Part shown: positions 39,991-51,373 of the stretch, one piece after another
Position numbering within the stretch: position 1 is the stretch's first letter
How the letters are laid out: each line of letters begins with the position of its first letter
Made by a program: the position numbers and the translations under genes
Source: Mya arenaria
Taxonomy: Eukaryota > Mollusca > Bivalvia > Myida > Myidae
DNA length: 64,000 nucleotides
Reading direction: 5' to 3'
Assembly: GCF_026914265.1 (NCBI RefSeq)
Contig: NC_069135.1
Coordinates: 26,268,167-26,332,166, forward strand
Notes under the pieces: model-generated
The model's database searches: none
Seen by the model: the letters and a program-made list of their open reading frames with translations, nothing else
What the model was told of the DNA's origin: nothing

Positions 39991-42900
39991 TCTTTTTGTT
40001 AAAATTGGCTGTGAGAATTATTCAGAGATTATTTTTGTGTTGGCTTACACTCTGAATGTATTTATATAAACTTCTTTGCCAGTTTCATGTTAGGACCTAA
40101 ATAGAATTACATTTATTTTTTATGTTGTGTATATCTTGTAAACCTGTGGATTTGTATACCTGTCTACATTTCGCAGTGCCTTTATTTTGTCAGAGCGGGT
40201 CAGTTAATTAGCGTCGAAATCAATGACGGGCCAGTTTAATATTGCCAATGATGTGAGGTGGAGGTAGCTACTGAAATTATGACGCACTGGTAACTTCATC
40301 ATCGACGTCTTTTATATCAGTCCTATATTCTCTTAGCAACAGCATTTATTAGGAGTCAACGCCTGCGTCAGTATCGACTCCATTGATGTCTCAGTTTCTT
40401 AGTTTTGACATTTAAGACAGGTCAGTAACTAAGCGCTGACGTATATGACCGTGATGGCGTGCACGTAACGTATCACCGACGTCCATTGCGCAGTAGTTAA
40501 TTTGTACTGATATAACTGAAGCGCCATCATCTTAGCAACGACGTCTATGACTTGAAAGCTGATGCCAATAATGTTATACTAACTGTATGGCCGACACTCA
40601 TGATGCACTGTTTTTCAGTGCCGAAGTTCGTTACATTTGTTCATAAAACATTAAGTCGTTGGCATTAACTCATGCGTAATCGACATTGAAGCAACCATAG
40701 CACCAACGAGCCATTCGGAACTCCTCGGCCATTTTTCATCGAAAACAGCCTCGTATGTACGCCGGTACATCGGTAAAAGCAGTTCGTAAAATATTTTTTT
40801 AATTAATTGTAGTGTATAAACGTGTATTTTGTATATCTTACTTTAAAATGATTGCCAGTGAAGTGAATTATTGCATAAATAATTAAGATTCCCAAGAGTA
40901 AAGTCATTTTGTTTAACTGCTAAATTGAAATTACTACGCAATTTACTTGCAGCGTAGTTAAAATGTAAAGATTTCTGACCTTGTAATACCTCCACATCCG
41001 GTGATGCTTTCGAATGAAAAAACCCGAGAAGGTCCGAATGCCAACGAGCATTACCCGGTTGATGCTTGCTAAAGCTACAACGTTAAGCTCGTTTTTTCTG
41101 ACAGTTGCTCGGTACCGACGTGTCTGGCATGTCATATACTAAATGTTTACATCCTTAAACAAGTGATGGCGTCTGTGTCGTTTCAGTTGTCGCATTCACA
41201 GTTACTTGGTCGCATTATACATAGCGTTGACGTTCAGTATGTGCAATCTAATATTGCAAACATTCATGAGTCGCTCTTTACTTGGATCGACGTCACCATC
41301 TAAGACGTATTATAACTTAGCGATAACGTGTAACTTAGCGTCTACTATTAATACACATGTTACTATATATAGTAACACATTTGTGCAGGGATTCTGCAAT
41401 TATTTGCATGACTCAGCGATTATTAGTTTTGCGGCCCGGGCCGATTATCGATTATCATTTTGGGGCCCGTAGAACATTAGCACGTGAATTCAATTTTGGT
41501 CTTCAAATCAAATTTGGCGACTGTATTATTATGTCTTAACTATATAATAACAATTCATTGATCTGCTTGAACAGATTAATTATTCAAATCCTAAAGGAAG
41601 ACAAAAGCGAAAACCGGAGTGGACTATTAGGGCGGCGTTTTTTTATTCAGCGTTTACATTCTAAAAACAAAACAAAGGAAGCGGCAAAATTGAATAAACT
41701 TGAACAACAACAACTGTACAAACATGTTGCCATATATTTTTTTTAATTTGTAGTGACGAATTAGACCGGCGGACTACCAGGCGCCTCCTTTTAAATTATC
41801 CGAACGACTGATCTATGCCATTATGCATAAATAATACGAGAATGCGTCAAAATATTATAGGTGGAAGGTTTCCGCAATCCCATATATCAGGGTCTCGTTT
41901 CAATAATATGTTAGGCTTGAGATCGTGAGCCCGTTTTGGGCGTAAACTGCGTTTATATAAAAGATCGTCAGAAAAATATATTTATATTATTATATTATTA
42001 GAAAGCTGGCAAGTTTTACAGGTCAAATTATGTCCATGTCAATTGTCATAGGTAACGTTGCTCAGATTATGACACGTTATTTAAGTATGGACATTATTCA
42101 GGCCCCTCACTGGGATTTCTATGTGTATTTAAGCACACAAAGTAAGGACCAACTTCGTTTCTGGGAAAATGAGTTGCCTTCGTTAAATTGTAGAAGACTC
42201 TTTGAAAGTCATTCTTGTTCAAAGATAGTTTACACTGATGCTTCGTCGTACGCGTACGGTGGTTACGAGGTTAGTACAGTTAACGGAGTAGCACACGGTG
42301 TTTGGTCACCTGACGAAATGTTGAAGTCCTCCACGTGGAGGGAGTTAATGGCTGTGTATAGAGTCCTGTTGTCATTGGTTCAAAATTTGAGGTTTCAGAG
42401 GGTAAAATGGTTTACGGACAACCAATCCGTTTCAAAAATTGTAGCTAATGGTTCAATGGTGCCTGATTTACAAGAAACCGCTTTAGATATTTATAGATAT
42501 TGCGCGTCAAATTCTATTATCGTAGAAATGGAATGGATTCCAAGGTCCGAAAACGACAAAGCTGATTATTTGTCAAAAATCGTAGATTACGATGATTGGG
42601 GTGTTTCGCAAGCAATAGTAGATATGGTTCAGAATAAATGGGGGAATCTTGAAGTAGATTGGTTTGCGTCTGATTTCAATGCAAAATTGCCTTGCTTCTA
42701 TACAAGATTTTGGAACAAAGGTTCCAGTGGCATAGATGCATTTACTGAGAATTGGTCTGGTAAATTTGGACTGTTCGTGCCACCAATTTGTATCCTTCCG
42801 AGAGTTATCAGGAAAATGATTTCTGACCATGTGTTTGGAGTTTTGATAGTTCCGTACTGGCCGTCTTCAAGCTTTTGGCCTTTATTATGTCCACTTGGGA

Positions 42901-43589
42901 CTTTTACAGATGCAGTGTTAGACTGGATGTATTTACCAACATCAAAGAGTTTTTACACAATTTGCAAAAACGGAAAAGGGTTATTTGGAAATAAGGATTT
43001 AAATTTCCAAATGTTGGCACTATTGGTTAAATTTTGATAGAAGGGAGTTAGATCATGTACTGATTTAGAGCAATTACAGTGCTTTATTATCTCCCTTTGC
43101 TCCACACAGATGCACGTAAAACATAATTACGTTAATTGCGTTACAACGTGCTCTCAAATAGTGGCATTTCCATTTTTAACCAGTCAATTTTGTTATGCAT
43201 TATATGATAATCACGAGTTTTTAATTCCTACAGCATATTATATATAGCCTTAGGGCATATTTGTACGTTTGTACGCTGATCAATGACAAATATAAAATGC
43301 TTGATAGTACATTTATTCGCTTTAAATGTTTCATTAGCCAGAAATTACTCTGTTGAAGTTTTAGAAGCAAATATTGTAAAATTTACACGTGAATTTAGGC
43401 AAACGTAACGCAAATTATGTTTTACGTGCGTTATAGGTCGATCGCTTTTACAATAGTCTGTGAGACATATGCACAGTTATAGAACATTTAGTTCTCACAA
43501 TAGTACCTAAAGTACATAAATTTCAGATAATGGTCTTGTAGACATAATTATTGCAATGAAGTAATGCATTTTCATATATGTAGGCTTGA

Positions 43590-43865
43590 CAGCCATTAGA
43601 ATAGTCAGCGAAAGAAACGCACGCATTTATGTATACAGGCTCGGCGGACATTAGAATAGCCAGTTAAAGTGATGTACGCATATATACGAAGGCCCGGCGG
43701 CCATTAGAATAGCCAGTTTTTTATGTGCTCATATAAATATGCAGGCCCGGCGGCCATTAGAATAGCCAGTTATGTGTTCATATAAATATGCAGGCTCTGC
43801 GGCCATAAGAATAGCCAGTACAAGTTATGTACCCACATACATATGCAGGCCAGGCAGCCTTGAGA
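43590..43865. repeat. Minisatellite of about 55-60 bp, 5 units
   Basis: The core GGCCCGGCGGCCATTAGAAT, then AGCCAGTT and CATATAAATATGCA, recurs from 43,590 to 43,860. It lies inside the DIRS-type fossil upstream of the nested LINE. Confidence 0.8.
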
Positions 43866-44064
43866 ACAGTCTTAGAATTTATGAAAAACTCCATGTGTTG
43901 TACTTATGTACTACGTTCATGTTTTATGATTATGCAACAAAGGTTGAAAGTGTTCAAATAGCTTTAATAACTAGTTATATTCACAATATATAAGTTTTGT
44001 TGTTTAATAGATTTAATAGTATCATTATAAAGTTAACATGTTAATATGTTCATTTTGCAAATAA

Positions 44065-45930
44065 AAGATACATGTTGATCAGGTAGAAGGTTATTTAAAT
44101 GATAAACAACTTCTCTACAGCTACCAATCCGGTTTTAGGCGTGGCTTCTCCACAGACATATGTCTTACCCATTTATCTGATTACATTCGTTTTAAGATGG
44201 ATGAAGGTAAAATGGTTGGAATGGTTCTACTTGACCTTCAGAAGGCCTTCGATACGGTCAATCATGGTATTTTACTGATGAAACTTGAGGCTATAGGTCT
44301 CCATGCTGACGCTGTTAGATGGTTTCAATCCTATCTCTCAGATCGCCATCAGATTGCCGACGTATCTGGCACATTGTCCTCCGAGGCCACTGTCACATGT
44401 GGTGTCCCTCAGAGTTCCATCCTTGGCCCTCTTCTATTTCTAATTTATGTTAATGATATGGCCGCTGTGGTTAACAATAAAATATTACTCTATGCTGATG
44501 ATACGGGCATCTTAGTAGCTGGTAAAAGCATATCAGAAATTCAATCCATTCTTTCAAGTGACCTGGAACTCATTAGTGAGTGGCTAGTGGACAACAAACT
44601 GTCCCTACACCTTGGCAAGACAGAATCAGTATTGTTTGGTTCAAAGCCCAAACTTAAGTCTAATCCCCAGCTTAATGTGTCTTGTAATGGGGTGCCAATT
44701 ACACCATCAAGTTTTGTCAAGTACCTTGGTGCTAAAATAGATCAGAGTCTGGCTGGTGAGTCCATAGCCAAGTCAGTTATTAGTAAAGCAAACTCCAGGT
44801 TGAAGTTCTTATACAGAAAAAGTAAATTCTTAAATATGCACACTAGAAAACTCTTGGTTATGTCCCTTATACAGTGCCACTATGACTATGCTTGTTCCTT
44901 TTGGTATCCAGGTCTTACCCAGTCACTTAAAAATAAACTCCAGACTACCCAAAATAAGATGATCAGGTTTGTTTTAAAGATGGATAACATGTCTCATGTT
45001 GGTCAAGAGCAATTTCTAAGTTTAGGTTGGCTACCCGTGTAAAAAAGGGTAGAGCAAATTATGCTTTGTCATGTCCATAAGATAAAGAATGGCCTTGCCC
45101 CTGAGTATCTTGGTGAACATTTTAAACCGCTAAGTGATGTGCACGGTTGCTGTACAAGGTCTAATAAGGTAGCTCAGCCAGTGTTTGATCATTTTGCGGA
45201 TAGTTTTACCTTTGTTAACACTGGTCGTTTCTCCAAGCCTAAGGTTGGCAGTTTTGGGGCAAAGACATTCACAAATAATGGCATAAATTTGTGGAATAGT
45301 ATTCCTCAAAATATAAGGAATATTTCAAAACCTAACCATTTTAAGTCTGCCATCAAACAGTACCTATTGCAGTCTTAAAGATCATTTTAAATTTTTATAT
45401 TTAGCTATCATAATAATTTCATTTTTATTAGCATGTACGGTTCTTATTCATACGTATTTCTTTATATCTTATCATATCTCATTGTGATATTAATATTTCT
45501 TTACAGTATTGCCATTTTGAATGGCATTTTTTATTCCATACATTATGATCTCAAGTCTTCTGTTACAATACATAGGCCATGAATGCAGTGTAATAGGCTA
45601 TGAATGCAGAGTAATAATGTTAATGAGTTCTGTGATATAATTTATGCAATTAATTATCTGTGATATAAGATTATAACTTGTCTAGATTTATTATCCTTGT
45701 ATTTAACAATTTTGCTAAACTACATGACTATTCCATGGTTACTGCCACCAATTTTTCAAGGACCACAATGGAAATAAGTGAAAATCATTTTTCTCTTTTT
45801 TGTGTCATCCTTGGTATTGTGTGTGCATTTCATGGTTTCTATTGTCTATGCATTGATAATGATATGTTATAATTTGTCTGCATAATGACGTGCCATGTAA
45901 TGTTCATGTCTTTTTACCGAATAAACCTAC
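44065..45930 (+). mobile_element. 5'-truncated non-LTR (LINE) retrotransposon nested in the DIRS-type fossil
   Basis: One frame reads from about 44,065 to 45,378 as a reverse transcriptase and its C-terminal domain. It begins in the fingers (SYQSGFRRGFSTD), then LLDLQKAFDTVNH, GVPQSSILGPLLFLIYVNDM (one residue away from the usual GVPQGS), the catalytic LLYADDTGIL, and a thumb/C-terminal part with LWNSIPQNIRN. A single TAA at about 45,040 interrupts the frame after LGWLPV; the following codons continue the same protein (KRVEQIMLCHVHKIKNG). No endonuclease domain is present because the 5' end is missing. AT-rich 3' UTR-like sequence runs to about 45,930. The clade is not resolved; the box spacing suggests the Jockey/CR1/L2 assemblage. 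The element was inserted in sense orientation relative to its host element. Confidence 0.85.
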
Positions 45931-47551
45931 TACATTTAATTTAAAAAGATTTTTACATCTATTTTTCCAGATTCACAAACACGAGATAGACGAGCTGCCG
46001 GAGGTCTTGGCGGACAAGGTGGCCCTTCTCCCTCAGATACTGCAAAAGTCAAGAGCCGACAGCACGTGCAAGAACTATAACAGTCGTTTCAAAGGTGGAA
46101 AGTTTGGGCTCTTTCAAACGGTTTCGGGATTAGGGACATTTTGCCCGCTAGGGCTTTTCCGGTGGCTATCTATCTAACTTCGTTAATACAGACTGCTTCT
46201 ACAGCAAAACCTATTATATCAGCTTTCTATAGTTTAAAATGGATGCACGAAATTAATGGTTTTGTTTCCCCTACTGATTCAAAACTTGTTATTAATGTGT
46301 TAGAATCAGCAAAACGTATAAATTCTAGGTCTACGATTAAGAAGGAACCTATATATGTTAGTATCCTACAAAAAATGTATGATAGTCTTTATGGTGAATG
46401 TAACCTAATGTCACAGAGAATGATTTGTGCATGTTTAATAGCCTTTTCTGTTTTTTTAAGAAGTGCTGAACTGTTAAAGATAAAGAGAAGTGATATTATT
46501 ATAAGTACAGCATATATGGAAATATTTATAGAATCTAGTAAAACTGATCAATATAGAGACGGCGCATGGATAGTTATAGCGCGAACTGGAACTTTGTTGT
46601 GCCCTGTTAAGAATTTGGAAAAGTATATTCAATGGGCTGGATTTTCTGATGAATCTTACATATTTTGTAACTTGAGTGCTACTAAAACAGGATTTAAAGT
46701 CAGAAGTGTTAACAAGCCTATGTCTTATTCAACTCTTAGAGATTTGTTCATAAAAACTTTCAAACCTTTAGTTACAGACGTTCGTAAATATGGCTTTCAT
46801 TCACTTCGTTCTGGCGGGGCTACGGCTGCCGCAAACTAAGGTGTAAAAGACCGAATGTTTAAGAGACATGGACGTTGGGCGAGTGAAAAAGCGAAAGACG
46901 GTTACGTAAAAGATAGTTTAGAACAAAGTTTGGTTGTTTCACAGTGCTTGGGTTTATAAATGATGAGTTCCGAATTAGTTTTGTTTTTTATAAAGTCGTT
47001 TTCCCGTTCTTTATAATTCGGTTGATTGGCCATGACGCTTACAACAAATTAAACATTTGTATACTATACTTGTTGTTTTTCGTCTTAGTACAAGATCGAA
47101 TTAGTAAGATAGAGTGAGTAAGGATTGATTCTAGGGGAATATAATTTTCTACGTTTGATTGAAAAGAATTAGGAGAAAATTGTTTCCCCTTGTATCGTTC
47201 CGAAACGATACGCCTGGGGGCGCTATGATTTCGCGCTCTATCGAGCACGTGTTTACTGTGCAATATTGATTGATTCATTCAGCGCATGGTCATCAAGCTG
47301 TGTACAAGCATGTCCGACGTTTTTTTATTTCAAAAAACTTAACGGGTTCATCCATATCAAACATCGGAACTCATCATTATATTCTTGAAATCAGTATACA
47401 TTATGATATACAAAATTTTGTCTTTATGTTTTACAAAAGTTTTATAAGTGAACTAACTGATTTCACTGCTAATTTAGGAGTGAAAATATCAACTTTAAGA
47501 ACTACTTCTAAAATCAATTGTAGTTGACTTCCCCTTGATCAAAACTTTACT

Positions 47552-47839
47552 TTTAAAGCTGCACTCTCACAGATTGAAGGTTTTGACAACTTTTCTATTT
47601 TTTTGTCTTGGAACGAGCCAGTTTTTGCAAAAATCCATGGAAACCAGTTATATAAGACTGTTGTCAAAAAAAAATTTCGCAGATTTTTATATTAAGTTCA
47701 AAAATTGATGTTTCATGCATTTTTCCTAAACCGTTAGTAACGGTTTGTCAGCAATCTTATCATTGGTTTGCAGATATTTACGCAAAAAGTTGCTCTTTCT
47801 AAATTTTAAAAATGGTATATCTGTGAGTGCAGCTTTAAA
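47552..47839 (+). mobile_element. MITE of the AAAGCTGCACTC family, complete copy with internal loss
   Basis: Starts TTTTAAAGCTGCACTCTCAC and ends CTGTGAGTGCAGCTTTAAA. The internal inverted segments are partly missing compared with the copy at 35.9 kb. It lies between the DIRS-type fossil and B-box copy B. Confidence 0.65.
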
Positions 47840-49141
47840 CCAGAAAATGTTGGCAAAAAAATAAATAAAATAAAATTGAATTTTAAAAAAGTTTGCAAAG
47901 GTTAGGATATATACTGAAAATAGAAAAATGGTAATCCTTTTTTTTTCTAAACGCTTTCGTCAACTTTGACGCGGAATGGTCGAACATTTGCTTTCATACA
48001 AAAAAATTACAGACGAAAACAACTGCTCGAACAAAAATATGATTTTATATTATCGTTCTCATCGTTTTGAACTGTTTGTCGTTGTTATATGTTATACGAA
48101 CTTCCCGGAATATTAACACAACCATTAGCATATTAAGTGATGATTTGTTTTACCGTACCCACGCCTCCCAAGTCAACAACCTAGCGTGCTCTTCCCTTTT
48201 TGCCTTGGAAACGACACGTCTTCAAGCAAACCAGACTCTAGATTTGACCATGACGGATGACTGAATACCCATGTTTAATGAAATGAACTTTTAAATCTAA
48301 GACCCATGTTTAAATCCCATGTTTTGCCGCATTTATTTTTACTTACATGTCGGACCTTTCAAAATTTTCATTCAAGAAATGGCCGCGTATTAATTCGGTA
48401 TGTATACATGTTATGTCTAATTTAAAATTGCTTTCGTGCATTAACTATTATCAGTTGGAAAATATATGCATTAATAAAAGTAAATTAAATAATGTTTGTT
48501 AAAAGTTTGCAGTAAATACGAGTTGAAAATTAACTATAAAAAGAAAAAAAAACGAGAACTTTTTGTCCAAGATATATTCCCGGATATTTGAATAAAAATG
48601 TATATTTGGAAAAATAATTTGTTTTGGGGGTGAAGCAGGGTACGCCCCCGCCCTCCGCTCCCCCCACCCCTCAAGCTGTAGCATTCATGAAAACTGATCA
48701 ATATAAAGTAATTGATTTTAAAGTGAACTAATCACGTACAGCAATTGATATCACTCATTAAGTATTTATAACTGAAACGTGTTTATATGACAAAAATAGA
48801 ACATCATTACATTACCAAACAACACTAGTACCGTTCTACAATTCGTTGAGTATGGTTGGGTATAATTAAGTTATTGGTCTTAAACAGAGTTCGAGTATAT
48901 GTTGAGAAATTAATTTTTGAACATATGATTATAAGAACCTGTATTTAGAAATATAATACAATATGACTTTATCTCCAAAGCAAATCCATATGTCCTAGCT
49001 ATCATTATCAAGTTTCAATCACATGACAATCAAATGACCATAGACGTAGGCCGGTATATTGTATTAACTTCCTTGTGTGGAAGAGGGCGGACGACATTTC
49101 AGATACTTTCGTTTTAATTTAACCCTGGAGGTTGCAGGAAT

Positions 49142-51017
49142 ATGGCTTCTAATTTCAGATCCTCCATTCACAGGGGCGGTGATTACATCCACGATTTCGC
49201 CTGTTCTCCTTATGAAGAAGATGGACTGAACACTGAGGCTCAACATTTTTGTTCAAAGTGCACAACGTATTACTGCGACAACTGTGTTACAAAACATAAT
49301 GTCTTATACAAGAGACACTCGGTGCTCGATAGGAATGACGTTATGAAATGGAAGACGGCCATAGGGACTGTGGACGCTCTGGAACGATGTGAGAGACACT
49401 CTGGTAAAGCATTGGAGCTCGTGTGTGGTGACCATGACCAGCTGTGCTGTCATGTGTGCGTCGCCGTTGACCACAGGTATGCTTAAAGGACTTCAGGTTA
49501 TATGTAAGAATAAATTATTGAAGCGTTTGTATCAATAATAGACATCTTAATTGATTGTGATTCAGTAAGGGCAACGGGCAAACGTTACCGTCTGTTTATA
49601 CGATTACTACCGTAGACTAGTAAGTACAATGTATTACAATATCATGTTGAGTGTATTTTAGCCTGAATTAACATCAAACAATTTATCTATATACGAGCTA
49701 CTGTTATTTGTTTTAATTAGTTCAATAGTGTATACCACATAAACACGTTTATTTTTTCTGTGGTAGATGTATTTATAAATGTTAGACAAAGCAAATGTGA
49801 TACAAAATAAATTGTACTTGCATTTTAATTTTAATCACCGTAGAACATATTTTATTCCATTGTATTTGTCATTTATTTCCAGGCTCTGTTCTTCGATACA
49901 GCACATTCCAGATGTTGCAAAGGGCATCTGCAAAGATCCAATGTTTACTCAACTTTCACAAAAGGTAGCTGATCTCAGAAAGCAATTATAAGATAGGAAA
50001 GCAATCAGAAAGGAAAATGCAGTATCACTAAGGAAGACTCGAGGTGCTATTGTTGATGAAATAAAGACAACCCGTAAAAAGATTACCGACATTCTTGACA
50101 GGATGGAGAAGAAAACTGTTCAAGAACTAGCCGATCTGATAGCGAAACACGAATCTTCCATAAAGAAAGATATTGACCTCTGCACACAAATGCATGAAGA
50201 TCTGAAGAGCTTGATGGATGTGATCGAAAACAAAAAATCCTCAGGTGAACCCGCCTTGTACATTGGGTTTAGGAAATGTGGAGACAAAATTAATGAAGCG
50301 CAAGAGCTTGTACGGAGATTAACAGCAGTCGAAACGTGCACTGTTGCATATCAGCCAGACAAAGCAATAGAAGAATGGTTTACCTCTTTACAAAGTTTTG
50401 GAGTGTCAACTGAATCTGTTTCTGTTGCAGAACAATTCCAACCAGAACATGTGTTCCAAGTGCTGGGGTTCAAGAAGTACAATGTGAAGATGCGTTCAGA
50501 TGAAGATGATTGTGATATCATGGGTGTATGTGAACTGCCTGATGGACATGTTGTTATCACTGATGGTAACAACTGTTAAGTAAAACTCCTGGACAAGGAG
50601 TACAGGGTTGTCGACCACTGTGATCTGCCCGAGTATCCATGGGATTTGTGCCACATTGGCGGCAATGAAGTGGCCGTTTGTGTTAATTACGCTGTAAATA
50701 ATTGTGGTGATGAGGATGCTGGTGATGATGATAATGGTGTTGCTGCTGGTGATGATAATGATGTTGATATACACGAACTGCATTTCATTAATGGTACAAA
50801 AGGAAAACTTGTGACTACAAGAAAATTAGGTTTCACCCACGATTGTTACGCCGCAGCTCACCGTTGGAACAACCTTTACATCTCATCAGGCACCGAGCTT
50901 TACGTTTACACGATGTCAGGACAGCTGATAGCTAAGCTTTATGAGGACAACAGCGCGAGTGACACGTTGGAGAGATATGCCTTCAGTAACGACGGGAACA
51001 CCATCTACATCACAAAC
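49142..51017 (+). pseudogene. B-box / coiled-coil / propeller gene, copy B, truncated pseudogene
   Basis: Paralogue of the gene at 9,918. Exon 1 (49142-49476, donor gtatgc) keeps both B-boxes (FCSKC, CDNCVTKH; CERH, CGDHDQLC, CHVC). Exon 2 starts at 49,883 after TTTCCAG. In frame, it meets TAA at 49,989-49,991, where copy A has GAA, and TAA at 50,577-50,579, where copy A has AAA. The frame then continues through propeller blades up to YITN at 51,017, where similarity to copy A stops abruptly and low-complexity TATATA follows. The distal propeller and 3' end are missing. Between 50,690 and 50,770 there is an acidic Gly/Asp-rich insert (DDDNGVAAGDDND) from a GATGAT-type expansion that copy A lacks. 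The pseudogene lies just upstream of TRMU and marks the right edge of the segmental duplication. Confidence 0.85.
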
Positions 51018-51373
51018 CGTATATATATATACTTTAAATCATATCGGTCATTGTCACATTGTCAAGGCTATGGAATTAAAAAAAGGTCTTCAATTGATTT
51101 TGAAGACGTCTTCAAATCATTTGGAGAGGTTTCTTATTATTTGAAGAGGTCTCTAAGTATTTGAAGATTTCTTCAAATAATTGAGTTTATGTAAACCAGG
51201 CAGGGACAATAGACTAGGAATATTTCGGTCATTTCCCTTCATTATCTTTCTGGTAATTTTTCATTTGGTTTTTATTGCATCGGTGCTCAAGGTAAATCAT
51301 CCTCGGTACAATCATCCCCATGTAAATCGAATGTTTTTTCTTTTTTTTTAAATAAATTTAAACAAACTAAGGA

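Larger units (their letters stand above)
42030..46960 (+). mobile_element. Fossil DIRS/Ngaro-type tyrosine-recombinase retroelement, broken, with nested LINE
   Basis: Parts seen: the end of the polymerase region with RNase H (42,030-43,037; VYTDASSYAYGGYEV and WFTDNQSVSKIV are family-type motifs) and a tyrosine recombinase (about 45,970-46,960; RSAELLKIKRSDI, GFHSLRSGGATAAAN). RNase H followed by a tyrosine recombinase on one strand is the DIRS/Ngaro order; an integrase of the DDE kind is not seen. A LINE (about 44,065-45,930) and a short minisatellite (43,590-43,860) lie between the two parts. The element is broken, with about two to three breaks besides the insertion. It sits only in duplication copy B, between segments whose partners are adjacent in copy A, so it arrived after the duplication. 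Terminal repeats were not identified, so both ends are approximate. Confidence 0.8.
30400..51017 (+). repeat. Segmental duplication, copy B (partner about 60-11,682)
   Basis: Matches to the first block in the same order: 30,409 with 60 (GGCAGTAAATCA); the BCAP31 exons; 39,778-40,140 with 8,090-8,395 (ATCATGATGGTG, TTATGTTGTGTATATCTTG); 41,200-41,325 with 8,730-8,825 (CATGAGTCGCTC); 48,710-48,870 with 9,160-9,300; and the B-box gene. Copy B is nearly twice as long because of insertions. The right edge is sharp at 51,017; the left edge is not in view because copy A reaches the window start. Confidence 0.88.
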
